Positions 34,864-44,654 are shown, numbered from the stretch's first letter. The stretch is DNA of 64,000 nt from Nymphaea colorata (GCF_008831285.2 NC_045138.2:1189143-1253142); one strand, 5' to 3'. A program made the numbers and translations. The notes: generated by a model from the letters alone, not told the origin.

Positions 34864-35053
34864 CACCGTCATGACATGCATAAGATATCTGATGAGCCAA
34901 ACCCATATAACTTGATGGAGATATTGTAAGATATACAATTGAATTGAATGCTTATTGACTCGTAGAAAGATCAAATATTACTTTTTCGATATATCTGAGT
35001 CCAGACACTTGGATAATTGTGGACTTGGTTAAGAATCCAATCGCGATCGATCT

Positions 35054-35607
35054 TCATATGTTCTTGAGAAAACTAACTTTTAGGATTCCAGATGGATCCG
35101 TCAGTTGCTTGTCTAGCTCCTCTTCTTCCACACCCTTCTCAGTCTGCAACTCCTCCTCATCATCTTCATCTTTACTCACTTCCCAATCACCATCCTTCCT
35201 GAGTTCCTCGCTCCTCACAGACTTGTCTTCGTAGAAGTGCGTGGTGGTGATTTCTTCCTTGCCAAGGGAGGAGTATGGAGCTTCTGGGAGCCAATCTTCC
35301 TCTTGATGTATTCGTTGTAAATGTCCGGTGTTGGGCTCGAGGTGCCCAAAAATTTGGACGCCTCAACACGGACGATGACGATGACATTGGAGACAACAAA
35401 CAGGAATTTGGGAAAAGGATGTCACCCATCATGTTGGGAAGGGAGGCACACAGGAGAGACTTGATGAAGAATCAGAGGGGAGAAAGCCATAGAGGGCTTG
35501 AAGCCCACCATGATTGGTGTCACTGCATAGAAGGCGAGCTTGTGGAGATAATTGGTCTTCTTGTACTTGACCATGGCCCAGAATTTCTCAACTTTTGCGG
35601 GTTCCAT
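35054..35607 (-). pseudogene. DUF4408/DUF761-type gene, left arm
   Basis: Minus-strand frame starting MEPAKVEKFWAMVKYKKTNY, LHKLAFYAVTPIMVGF, then broken by loss of about 8 bases relative to the right arm (near 35,510) and another single-base change near 35,415. It continues KFLFVVSNVIVIVRVEASK, FLGTSSPTPDIYNEY and an acidic tail (EVSKDEDDEEELQTEKGVEE) to a TGA at 35,054. The two hydrophobic segments and FLFVVSN…ASKFLG pattern fit the plant DUF4408 membrane domain, and the acidic stretch fits the DUF761-type C-terminus, which is cut short. Family assignment is from pattern memory. Confidence 0.5.
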
Positions 35608-36412
35608 AGCTCAAAAGATGTGCAGTAAAAGAGAAAGAGAGGGAGAATGAAAAAAAGAGAGCTCACAATCCGGATAAAATTTTGGGAGTGGGATTCAAGT
35701 TCATTGAATAGGAGAGAAGATAGAGGGAGAGCAGAGGAGGAATTCTATATGAGAAAATAAATCAGGTGGGGGAGTTTATATAGCATTGAGGAAGATGGTG
35801 GTAGTGGTTTTGCTTCAACTATGCTGCCTTTTAGAGAGAGAGAGAGAGAGAGATTTCTCATATGAAATTCCTCCTCTGCTCTCTCTCTCTATCTTCTCTC
35901 CTATTCAATGAACTTGAATCCCGCTCCCAAAATTTTATCGGGATTGTGAGCTCTCTTTCTTTCATTCTCCCTCTCTTTCTCTTTTACTGCACATCTCTTG
36001 AGCTATGGAACCCGCAAAAGTTGAGAAATTCAGGGCCATGGTCAAGTACAAGAAGACCAATTATCTCCACAAGCTCGCTTTCTATGCAGTGACACCAATC
36101 ATGGTGGGCTTATTTTTATCAAGCCCTCTCTGGCTTTCTCCCCTCTGATTCTTCATCAAGTCTCTCCTGTGTGTCTCCCTTCCCAACATGATGGGTGACA
36201 TCCTTTGCCCAAAATTCCTGTTTGTTGTCTCCAATGTCATCGTCATCGTCCGAGTTCAGGCATCCAAATTTTTGGGCACCTCGAGCCCAACGGCGGACAT
36301 TTACGATGAATATGTCAGGAGGAAGAATGGCTCCCAGAAGCTCCATGCTCCTCCCATGGCAAGGAAGGAAACCATCACCTCCCACTTCTACGATGACAAG
36401 TCAGTGAGGAGC
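35211..36412. repeat. head-to-head inverted repeat of the DUF4408-type gene
   Basis: Left arm 35,211–35,757 and right arm 35,853–36,412 are reverse complements (for example GAGAAGATAGAGGGAGAGC against GCTCTCTCTCTCTATCTTCTC-type DNA), separated by about 96 bp holding a TATA-like TTTATATAG and a GA run. The arms include promoter-proximal DNA, leader and most of the coding region. The same structure is at 56,694–57,884. Confidence 0.88.
35775..35782 (-). promoter_or_regulatory. possible TATA box in the central spacer
   Basis: TATATAAA on the minus strand, about 168 bp upstream of the left-arm ATG. The spacer also has a GA run (35,834–35,852), often found near plant starts. Conserved at 57,245–57,252. 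Confidence 0.35.
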
Positions 36413-36801
36413 CCAAAAATTTGGCAGCAATTGGTTCTTAAGAATTTGAGGAATTTAGTAGGAGATGGGAGGAAGACCACCATGGGCAAGATCATGAAGA
36501 AGGTTGCCATGAAGAGACCAGTGACTGTTGATGTTCTTCCTGCAGAAGTCATTGTACAGATCGTAGGATGCGTTGTTTCTTCATCGCCAGCCATGTTGTC
36601 GGTTCCTGATCTTGCCAACATGAAGCTCACGTAAATTTTCTATCATCTCCAACATATTCAACTTTTAAGCACTCTACATGCATTCTTTAAAGGGTTTGAT
36701 TCAAATGGAGTGGCAGGTGCAAGATGCTGCATGAAGCTGCAAGGGATAGATGGGTGCTCAGACGAGCCACCATTGTGGATGATTTGTGGTTTTTTTTCTA
36801 A
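36005..36801 (+). CDS. DUF4408-type / F-box chimeric gene, right arm
   Basis: From ATG 36,005 the frame reads MEPAKVEKFRAMVKYKKTNY and the first hydrophobic segment, then an in-frame TGA at 36,146–36,148. From the next in-frame ATG (36,188) it runs MMGDILCPKFLFVVSNVIVI … DIYDEYVRRKNGSQ, then DDKSVRSPKIWQQLVLKNL and, still in frame, MGKIMKKVAMKRPVTVDVL, PAEVIVQIVGCVVSSSPAML and SVPDLANMKLT. Intron 36,631–36,716 (GTAAAT…GGCAG) joins to CKMLHEAARDRWVLRRATIV and TAA at 36,799–36,801. Exons 36,188–36,630 and 36,717–36,801 give 175 aa. This is the best F-box core in the window (LP present). Fusion point is near 36,413. Whether it is expressed is unknown; the upstream TGA argues for decay. Confidence 0.45.
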
Positions 36802-37104
36802 GATTTGGCAGCAACTGAAAACAGAGACAAGTATTAACCTTATCCTCTTGATCTCCATTTGATTTCTTAATCTTAAGATGAAAAAGTACGTTGATGAGCC
36901 TTCTTAATTTTTTGCTTATGACTAATAAGTTACTTCGGCTAAAACTCATCATTTAACTTTTTGAAAGCTATTGGTTTGTAAGAATTTTTGTGATGCAAAG
37001 TGGGAGACCATGAAATATATCAAGGATTGACCAGAAAACGATCAATTATTTTTGCATTAATGTCGTTGATAATGAAAACCTGCAAACTGAACCGTCATGC
37101 ATGG
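36802..37104. other. 3' flank of the chimera
   Basis: AT-rich DNA with no recognised feature; GGTTTGTAAGAATTTTTGTG near 36,973 is not matched elsewhere. Confidence 0.4.
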
Positions 37105-37495
37105 TTCACAAAAATGCATCTGTCAGCAATGTTGATGTTAATTTTGATGGTGGCCACTATGAGAGTGGTTGTAGTAGAGAGATATAGAAAGAAAGTAGTC
37201 ATGAATCATGATGGTTTACCTACTTACAAAACATAATAGTTGTTACCAACCAAATATGATTATCTTTCCAATCTCTTGGAACAAAAGCAAACTATAGTAA
37301 TAAAACTAAAAAGAAACAAGCATTTATGTGAACCATCGGAAGACTTCTGTTGCAGGAAATTAGTCCGAGGTTTATTCAGCAAACTAGAGGCGCACACTAT
37401 CACAATGGTCGGTAGGTGGAATGTCTATGCATGCTGCGATGTCCACTACGTAATTCAGAAAGGAAGGGATAAGGAGTCGTCCTTTATTCATTAGA
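37105..37495. repeat. dispersed segment shared with 5,700–6,090
   Basis: Copy with the less damaged possible exon: after TTCTGTTGCAG (about 37,347–37,357) the frame KLVRGLFSKLEAHTITMVGR, WNVYACCDVHYVIQKG continues to a TAG near 37,492. I do not recognise it. It sits downstream of the F-box chimera, as its relative does near the F-box array at the left of the window. Confidence 0.45.
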
Positions 37496-37499
37496 GTTA

Positions 37500-38035
37500 G
37501 AAGAATGTCTGTGGTTGAATGTGTGCTTTGTAATCTTTTTTCTTCACTTAACCCAAATTCATTAGTTGATTCCTAGTGCCTTTACTTTCATGTCCTCTTT
37601 TACTCTCTGGTGCTTCGCTTGTGGATTAGAAGGGCGAGGCGGATGCATTCGGAAATGACATATATAAACATGTTTAGACCACAATTAGCACACACCAGCT
37701 TCAGCCCCTGCTTTGAGGAAAATTGTATGTAAAGACTACACATCTATCTCCATCCTTGTTAATGGATGAAAAAAGAAAAAAGAAACAATATGGTAGTACA
37801 CAAGATTGGACCTTTGGGTCAGCTTTAATTTTACCATATTGCTTTGCCAAGGCAACACCATCATGTAAATTTTAGTCTGCCCACATAGAGGGGAAGACAT
37901 AGGTTCAAGGAATGGAACTTGCAAAGAAGAAAAGGTGCACTAGCAATACAACTGCATTCTTGAGACAATAAGTGTAAGGTTGTTTTTTGTTCAGAATTGA
38001 AAGTGCATTCTTGAGACCATAAGTGCAGAATTGAA
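37500..38035. other. gene-free stretch
   Basis: No recognised feature. AAGTGCATTCTTGAGAC recurs near 37,953 and 38,004, a small local duplication. Confidence 0.4.
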
Positions 38036-38039
38036 AGTG

Positions 38040-38235
38040 TAAGGTTGTTTTTGGTTCACCGTAGATCTGAGATCCATAGTGATCTGAAAACTCTAATATC
38101 TCAAATCCATGGATTTAAGATCGGACACCACCCCCAAATCCGATCTTAAATTCATGGTTTTTAACATTTAGCATGAATTTGAAATTCATGCTATTAATTA
38201 AGATCTTTAGTTTGTTTAAACTGAAGATCTCTCAA
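38040..38235. mobile_element. hairpin cluster, foldback MITE-like
   Basis: Four palindromes in about 130 bp: AAATCCATGGATTT (38,103–38,116); TTTAAGATCGGA with TCCGATCTTAAA (38,114–38,125 / 38,139–38,150); TAGCATGAATTT, one base, AAATTCATGCTA (38,169–38,193); and AGATCTTTAGTTT with AAACTGAAGATCT (38,201–38,230, one mismatch). The element is AT-rich and non-coding. Also present in the duplicate at about 59,540–59,722. Confidence 0.6.
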
Positions 38236-38401
38236 AACACGTCTTTTAATTCAACCTGGGATAAGATACAACCGAAAGAAAAAAAAACAAGATGAAAGAT
38301 AGAGAGTTGATAGTGAATAAGTTTTGAAGATGAGAGGGATGAAAGAACCACAGAAGAAGCATTCTTATAAAAGAAGAAGAGAAAGTACAGAAAACGGTAT
38401 G

Positions 38402-38424
38402 AGCTCTCTCTCTCTCTCTCTCCC
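38402..38424. repeat. (CT)n microsatellite, short allele
   Basis: About ten CT repeats. The matching site in the duplicate (59,893–59,953) has about thirty, so the tract changed length after the duplication. Confidence 0.85.
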
Positions 38425-38429
38425 TATGT

Positions 38430-39235
38430 TCCCTGGAATGGTCAAAGCTATTGCACGAGCCTCTATATATCATTGCAATCTCGTTCACTGCACCCAGGGG
38501 GGAAGATGTCTTTATTTTTTAAGATGTATTGCCGCTATTGCTGTATTATTTCTGGGAAAATGTGAGATTTTGGAAGATAATTGTATCCATAAAAGATGCC
38601 ATTTGATGTTATTTTAGGATATTGTGGAAGTGACAGTTCATTTTGAATAATAATGTACATAGAAACACACGAACAGAGGATACTTTTAATATATGTGATA
38701 ATCTGTTTTGTAATAATACAAAACAAATTTAATTCGTAGGTACCATGAATCACCGTAAATGAGAGAGGTAAAATCATGGAATGGTCCTTTAAACGGAAAA
38801 GGGGTAAAGGAGACATCCTTCAACTCAGACAAAAGAACATATACACATTACATAGTGAAATTGAAATCAGTCCGCCAACATCTATTGTCAGTTGAGTTAT
38901 TTTTATATTTTTATATTTCGCGATGTTAAAAACTGTTGCCATTGTTGAATTCTGCAGATAAAAATGGTGATCAATATATTACAGTCACAGAATGCTGTGA
39001 CGGCTTTTTGATTTTAATCATAAATCATAACTAGATTTGCAATTTAAGCGGTCTACCCTAACCACACTGTTTTTTTTTTTCTCTTTTTGACAACACTGAC
39101 AAGGAACTCTCTAGAGGATGGGACCGGTGCTTAATTGACTTTTTTTTTTTTTTTGGTTTGGTTTGAGAGGCTAGGTCACCGACTTGCAGCCTAAAACCAA
39201 AGGCTACATTCCACCAAAACTATGGTTAATTTGCT
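38430..39235. other. gene-free stretch
   Basis: Poly-T tracts at 39,068 and 39,141. No coding or RNA feature recognised. About 53 bp present in the duplicate (60,543–60,595) are absent here near 39,012. Confidence 0.45.
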
Positions 39236-39238
39236 TGT

Positions 39239-39643
39239 TAGGGATGTCAACGAATGAGATATATCGGTAATCATATCCACTTTTTCATATATTGATATGT
39301 TCTGATTCGAATTCGAATAAAGAAAAGTCATATCTGAATCTGAATCTGAAATTCAATTTTTCAATCCGAATCTGATCCGAATCCGAATTTTAAACTGGAT
39401 TTTGCCAAATCTCAAAATTTGATAGCATTAAATACTGGATATTTGTTAAAAAATGAATCCAATCCAAATCTGTATGCGAATCTGATCAGTTATTTATGTA
39501 TATCCGAAACCGATTGGATGTCATTTATTAAGTCTGAATCCGATCCGATATCTTAATGGGATATTAAACTTTTTTCCATAATCAATGTTTTTGAATCGGA
39601 TCGGTCGGATATCCGATTCAAATCGGATATATTGACATCCTCA
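39239..39643. mobile_element. hAT-like MITE
   Basis: Starts TAGGGATGTCAACG and ends TTGACATCCTCA, so the ends share the inverted core GGATGTCAA. The inside is rich in GAATC/GATTC and ATCCGA words. About 405 bp, no coding capacity. Flanking 8 bp (TTGCTTGT / TGTGTTGT) match only partly, so the target duplication is uncertain. Duplicate at 60,827–61,231. Confidence 0.6.
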
Positions 39644-40555
39644 TGTGTTGTGTTGTACAAAATGCTAACTTGGTCAATGAATCAACCGGTCACCTATTAA
39701 GAATGCACGCACAGGCAGACATGTTTTCTTGTGTTCTCTTACCTAACTAAATATATTATTGCTGATCTTATTCTTAAAAATCCTCAAACAAGACAGAAGT
39801 CATATTTCTAATACAGGTAAATAAGATTTAATCTCTAAAACAACAAATCGACGTATAGCCTGAACTATTTTGATTTGTAAAATCTAGTTTACGTACAAAG
39901 AAGTATGATGCGTTATATGACCAATTGTTAACTTTCAGAAGATAACATGCACAGTTCATTTTTTCCATTAAAGAATCAAACTCAATATAGTTTCTTGTGC
40001 ATGAGGTCCAAACATGGTTGCTCAAAGAATGGTTGTGTTCCTCATTCTTTTTTTGTCCTTGCCCGTATCTTTATAATCACAAGGTGCTGGTCGGTATTGA
40101 TATGGATGGATGATTCGCATTTTATGTTCATCTACTACTTATTCGTCCTCCTTTTGGTCTATAGAAATTGTGGAAAGAGATGACCTCGCTTGGCAGTTCT
40201 GCAGGGTTTTTAAAGTATGTAATAATACGTCATATTTGCACGTTGACCATAATTTTAAGACTACCAATTTCGTAGTTGTGCGGCCTTTGCATTTTTGTTT
40301 GGATTAGTTGAGTGAAACCTCACATGCATGCTCTCATTGGAATTGAGCTGCTCTTCTATCTACAAGTTGGAACTAAGAATACATTTGGTGACCGACAGTC
40401 AAGGATAGATGTTATCCATGTTAGCAAAATTATAGGGATGGATTATCTACAGCTGCCTATTCAAGATTTTCTCATGGTTTCCTTATCTCATTGTTCCCTT
40501 ATCCATCATATTCTGTTACTTGTTTAACACGAGAATCCTCTGTGATTCTCTTGAC
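39644..40555. other. gene-free stretch inside the near-identical tract
   Basis: Only short open frames, none with recognisable similarity. Its sequence matches 61,232–62,143 exactly by eye. Confidence 0.45.
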
Positions 40556-40559
40556 TAAA

Positions 40560-40700
40560 TCGGTCTGGTTGTATTCTATATATTGAAAGTTCATCTTCTC
40601 TCAAATTATCAGAGAATGAATAAAGTGAGAGCTCCCCTTCCCATGGATGTAGGCATCAAAATGCCGAACCACGTACATTCTTGATTTTTCCTTTTTCCTA
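40560..40700 (+). repeat. Copia-type LTR relic
   Basis: GAATGAATAAAGTGAGAGC, CCATGGATGTAGGCATC, CCGAACCACGTACATTCTTG is the typical R/U5 end of plant Copia LTRs. No primer site or gag follows, so it is a truncated or solo LTR and not part of the adjacent gag relic. Confidence 0.5.
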
Positions 40701-40935
40701 TTTCATATTTTAACAATCCATGACGCAGATCTTGTGTTCATACTACCGTAAGTGTAACCCATGCTGATAGGTGCAGTGAACATGGGTACAACTATGTATT
40801 GCTGTATCCTAGGACTTAAAAATTTATTTTCAAATTTAATTTTTTAAATTTTGTCTTTTCCCTTCTTTTTTATTTTCCTTCCACCAAGATTCCATATTCT
40901 CTTATTATTTTTCTTTAATTCTTGATTATTCGTGT

Positions 40936-40962
40936 GGATATATATATATATATATATATATA
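40936..40962. repeat. (TA)n microsatellite
   Basis: About thirteen TA repeats. The duplicate at 62,524–62,550 has the same length, unlike the CT run nearby, which fits recent homogenisation of this tract. Confidence 0.9.
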
Positions 40963-41087
40963 ATGCATATATTCATATACACACTCCCATCATTTCAAAT
41001 TTTCTAAAATCACCATACCCATACCCATGTACCTGCTACTTTACCCCTATATCTAAATTTTCTAAAATGGCCATACTCGTAGTCTGG

Positions 41088-41430
41088 TACCCACGTCACC
41101 ATGTACCCATGTACCCACTGAAGTAGCAAAGCCCCATCAACAGGACTCTTGTAGTGTCATACAAGCTTTCTCCACTATAGCCACATGTACAGGTCTGGTG
41201 ACTCAGGTCTTTAGGATGCTTTTTTTTACCGCTACGATTATTGCTATATCGGCGGTGAATTGAAATTTCTGTTATGAGATATTCTAGCCGTGACAATATC
41301 ACCGGTATGGATCTGCACTACTGTTAATGACTATGGCATGGGAAAAGATCTATAACAGTGAATATTCTCACTCTATTAGTATATTTATATTTTTTAAAAA
41401 AATGGCACTGCTTGTAAAGCAGGCACAATT
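41088..41430 (+). repeat. dispersed repeat related to 19,396–19,730
   Basis: Shares CCCATGTACCCACT, AACAGGACTCT, ACAAGCTTTC, GGCGGTGAAT and ATGGATCTGCACTACTG with the end of the satellite at 19.4 kb, in the same orientation. No GC-rich hAT block precedes it here. Confidence 0.55.
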
Positions 41431-41735
41431 TGGTGCTAGCTTTCATTTGCATTGGTTCAGCAAAAGCCATCTATCTAACAGAAATAAAATAGTCAACTTT
41501 TGAGCTGAGAAATGATAGCGATGGGAAGTCGACCTTACAACATAATGCAAATAAATTTGTCAACAATATCTTACCTTGTTGGTGTTAGATTTTGTTACCA
41601 TATATACATTTCTTGTAGCCGTTAATGTACAGTTGAGGATTGTACGCCTTCCTTCTTACCTCTCTTTCTAACTCAAATTACATAACCAGTGAAGATGGCT
41701 CCAATGTACAATAGCTTCTACAGACAACAACTCTA

Positions 41736-42029
41736 TTGATGAATGACACTCCCTCTCCTCGAAACCAAAAGGATGATGCTCGATGGTTATCAACTCTAAC
41801 AGAAGATGGCAGGTGGGGATCAATCCTGCAGGCTATTGAAGATAATAATCACCACAAGGTAGCTGCTATGGGTAAGGATCAACATAAGGCAGCTGCGGTG
41901 GCCAAAACCATTACCGATATGGTTGATCAGAAAATTAAGAAAGGAGATCAAATGTGTAACCAAGAAAATTGTCAAGAGATTGACAGTTTGAGAAAACGGC
42001 TAAACCTTCCAAATGGTGTAAGCCTTTAA
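41736..42029 (+). CDS. unrecognised 97-residue open frame
   Basis: Reads MMNDTPSPRNQKDDARW … DSLRKRLNLPNGVSL. Hydrophilic, lysine- and glutamine-rich, helical in appearance (KAAAVAKTITDMVDQKIKKG), no signal peptide or membrane segment. I do not recognise it. It lies just upstream of a Copia LTR end and primer-site relic, so it may be chance or captured coding sequence within LTR DNA. The identical frame in the duplicate (63,323–63,616) is explained by the near-identical tract and is not evidence of selection. Confidence 0.2.
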   Translation: MMNDTPSPRNQKDDARWLSTLTEDGRWGSILQAIEDNNHHKVAAMGKDQHKAAAVAKTITDMVDQKIKKGDQMCNQENCQEIDSLRKRLNLPNGVSL

Positions 42030-42069
42030 AAATCAATAGAACCTCTCACACAAACGATTGAGCTCTGAG

Positions 42070-42163
42070 AGAGAAACTAGTTGCTCGTGGATGTAGACTC
42101 AAAACAAAGTCAAACCACATTGTTTGAGTTTTCTTGTGCTTTCTCTTTTACAGTATCAAAGCC
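42070..42163 (+). other. Copia LTR end and primer-site relic
   Basis: CTCGTGGATGTAGACTC, CAAACCACATTG and a T-rich tail form an LTR U5-like end, followed by CAGTATCAAAGCC (42,151–42,163), a worn version of the tRNA-Met primer site TGGTATCAGAGC. The matching LTR start may be TGTTAGATTTTG near 41,585, but that is a guess. Confidence 0.45.
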
Positions 42164-42202
42164 AAAGTTTCTAAGACGTAAATTTCTTCCCACCCTTTAG
42201 AA

Positions 42203-42743
42203 ATGGCAGATTACAATAGCAGCCATACACCAGAGTGTTCTACACCAAACACATCACAAAATATAGGTTAGATCTTTCCTGTGCTTCCTACACCTACAAA
42301 TATGCAGTATCTCCTTTCCATTAAGCTTGCATCATATAATTATTTGATTTGGTAATCACAGTTCATGCCTCTCTTTAAGAATTATAATCTTATGTGTTTC
42401 ATAGATTGTAAACAACCATGCCCATCTGAATGAATAGATGACAGTAATGGCTTAAAGTGACACAATTCAAAATATGATGAATGATATAGATTTTATCGGC
42501 TTTTATTAAGTTGTATTCTCTCTTCATTAACTGATCTAGTTCGCAGTCACGTTGTGGGACTCTATTCTTCCCTTGAATTATGGAATGCTCACAGGCAAAC
42601 GTATGCTGCTCCATCAAGAGCTAAAACTCAGCAGTTGAAAAGCCAACTCTAAAATTTAAGAGAAGGCACAAAAACTAGTTCAGAATACTTTTGTAGAGCA
42701 AAAGGTATTTCTCACCAATTAGCACTGGCATCAAAACCAATGG
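42203..42743 (+). pseudogene. gag relic of a second Copia family, cut by the duplication junction
   Basis: From MADYNSSHTPECS the translation passes a stop, then reads IKLASYNYLIW, SQFMPLFKNY, later SSLTDLVRSHVVGLYSSLEL, WNAHRQTYAAPSRAKTQQL and SEYFCRAKGISHQLALASKP. This is the usual layout of Copia gag (YLLW…Q…L, LW..L…Y…SRA…QL). Several stops, including TAA at 42,353. It is a different family from the element at 22.8–27.5 kb (gag start differs). The match ends at 42,743, where unit 2 begins. Confidence 0.7.
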
Positions 42744-42865
42744 ATGAAGAGACCAGTGACTCTTGATGTTCTTTTGGGAGAAGTCTTTGCAGAGATCGTA
42801 ACACGTGTTGTTTGTTCGTCACCGACCACGTTGTCGGTTCCTGATCTTGCCAACATGAAGCTCAC
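42744..42865 (+). pseudogene. F-box exon 1, 5' truncated at the junction
   Basis: Begins at the third methionine of the exon (MKRPVTLDVL, then LGEVFAEIVTRVVCSS, SVPDLANMKLT) and ends at an intact GTAAG donor (42,866). The first ten codons and the whole leader were lost at the duplication breakpoint. Confidence 0.6.
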
Positions 42866-42921
42866 GTAAGTTTTATGTCATCTCCAACATATTCAACTTT
42901 CAAGCACTCTACATGGATTCT

Positions 42922-43130
42922 CATCAATGACTTTTCCTGAAAGAACATCAAGAGTCACTGGTTTCTTCATGACATCCTTATTCATGATCCTGCCCATGGA
43001 GCTCCTCCTCCCATCTCCTACTAAATTCCTCAAATTCGTAAGAACCAGTTCCTTTATCTCTCTTCTATATTTATGAAGATGTAGTATTTTCGGTTAGGAA
43101 GAATTGTGAAGGTATGCATAAATAGGCAGG
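42922..43130 (-). repeat. F-box foldback remnant (right arm)
   Basis: Right arm equivalent to 21,487–21,698 (CAATGACTTTTCCTGAAAG to GCATAAATAGGCAGG). Only about 52 bp of the left arm remain (42,744–42,795), so the long hairpin is lost here. Confidence 0.7.
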
Positions 43131-43131
43131 T

Positions 43132-43683
43132 CTTCGCGTGTTTGACAATAAAAAAATATTTTTAAATCATAAAATATTTTTTAAATAGTAAAATAAATAT
43201 TATCAAATTAAAAATTAATAAAAAATTATTTTATAAATATTATCGGGCTGAACCGGGCCCTGGACCAGCCCGATAGCCGAAACCTAGGGCTGGGCTGGGG
43301 CTTGATACTAAAAAAATATTTTAAAATAAATTATTAATAGTAAACTACAATTTATTAAATTAAAAAATAATAAAAAAAATATTTTTAAAATATTACCTGG
43401 CTTTCAAGGGTCGGGCCAAGCCTGATAGCTGAAACCTATGTCGGACCCTGCCCAGCTTGTTTGATAATAAAAAATATATTTTTTAAATTATAAAATAATT
43501 TTTAATAGTAAAACTCACATTATTAAATTAAAAAATAATAAAAATTATTTTTTTAATATTACCGGGCACGATCGGCCCTGGTCGGGCCGACCCGGGTTGA
43601 AGCATCAAGCTCAGGTCAGGGCCCAGGCCCGACCGGGCCAGGTACTGGGTACCCGTTGGGGGCCCGTCCCGGTGCCCACCCCT
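43132..43683. mobile_element. hAT-like element end (copy of 21,700–22,253)
   Basis: Three AT/GC units and the terminal GGTGCCCACCCCTGG at about 43,669–43,683, as in unit 1. Confidence 0.55.
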
Positions 43684-44228
43684 GGAAACCAACAAGGGAG
43701 GAAACCTTTTTTTTAAACCATAAGTTCAAGAGAGGTTTTTGTAAAAATCTCTAAATTGTCAACTATAAGCCGAACGTTCCTAACTACCCTAGAGTTAGGG
43801 TCCTGAGCAGATATCACATTGTTTCTAATGTTTCAGACACCTGTTTTAAAGTTTCGAACAGATACATAAACAACCCCAATATCTAGGATGTATGTATAAA
43901 ACAAAAATTTTGTCGAACAAATTGACCCCTCCACAAACTGGATGGAACTAGCCTGTGGTCATCCTATTGTCCCCTCCAAGAAATCGTAACTTAACTTTAG
44001 AATGTCAAAGACCTTTTTCTCCACACCTTCGGTCTCGCCCGTGCATTTTTTCAGAGCTCTCAAAGTATCCTCCCACACCCCAGCATCGTCATTGTTCCTT
44101 AGGGCTGCTCCAATTGTGGTGATCGCTATCGGCAGACCACCGCACTCCCTGAGGACCTCCATTGCAATTTTTTCTATAGGTGGTTGTTTGATGACATTCC
44201 CTGTGTTATGAAGGAATAGGGACATTGC

Positions 44229-44540
44229 TGTTAGTTAATGTGAACGTGTGAGCAATATGTCGAAGTGGAGATCGTGTAAACGTGTGGTGGTTTTTTTTTT
44301 AGTTTCTTTTCTTTAGCCATAAAAATAGGAATTAGTGGTTATGTGTCCATAAAATGAGGCTGCTTTTGGCAAGTGGCATTAGTGGGTAGTTTTTTCTTTT
44401 GTTCTTTAAATACTAGTACATGTGTGTAGTCCAAAGTGTGAGAAAAAGAAAAATAGTATTGAGTTTCTTTTGTTCAACTTTACCTTAACGTGACTTTCGT
44501 TAGTTTTTTTTGTGTGTGGAAGTTAGAAAGACTTCCTTCA
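44229..44540 (+). repeat. Copia 2 5' LTR
   Basis: 312 bp; carries the 5'-type variants TTATGTGTCC and GTGTAGTCC also present in the copy 1 5' LTR, plus private changes (GTCGAAGTGG, GATCGTGTAAACG). Confidence 0.92.
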
Positions 44541-44544
44541 ATCT

Positions 44545-44556
44545 TGGTATCAGAGC
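44545..44556 (+). other. Copia 2 primer binding site
   Basis: TGGTATCAGAGC, the canonical complement of initiator tRNA-Met, four bases after the 5' LTR. Confidence 0.88.
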
Positions 44557-44654
44557 GCCAGGTTGCGTGGGCATCTCAAGTATCGTGGAGCATTGCAGAA
44601 GCAAGGAACTCCAAATCGTGTGCTATTGGTAAGAGTTATTTTTTGAAAGCTGGT

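Larger units (their letters stand above)
21311..42743. repeat. segmental tandem duplication, unit 1
   Basis: The block repeats in direct orientation from 42,744. Paired features keep an offset of 21,345–21,588 bp: Copia 5' LTR 22,797/44,229, CC-NBS start 30,919/52,411, DUF4408 arm 36,005/57,477, small frame 41,736/63,323. Offset changes correspond to identifiable indels. By-eye divergence is about 1–2%. Confidence 0.95.

Noticed and set aside
39231-39651. Perfect 8 bp target duplication around the hAT-like MITE
   Set aside because: Flanks TTGCTTGT and TGTGTTGT agree at only some positions, so I do not claim it.
40560-42163. One LTR pair joining the two LTR relics
   Set aside because: The two U5-like ends differ in sequence, so they belong to different Copia families.
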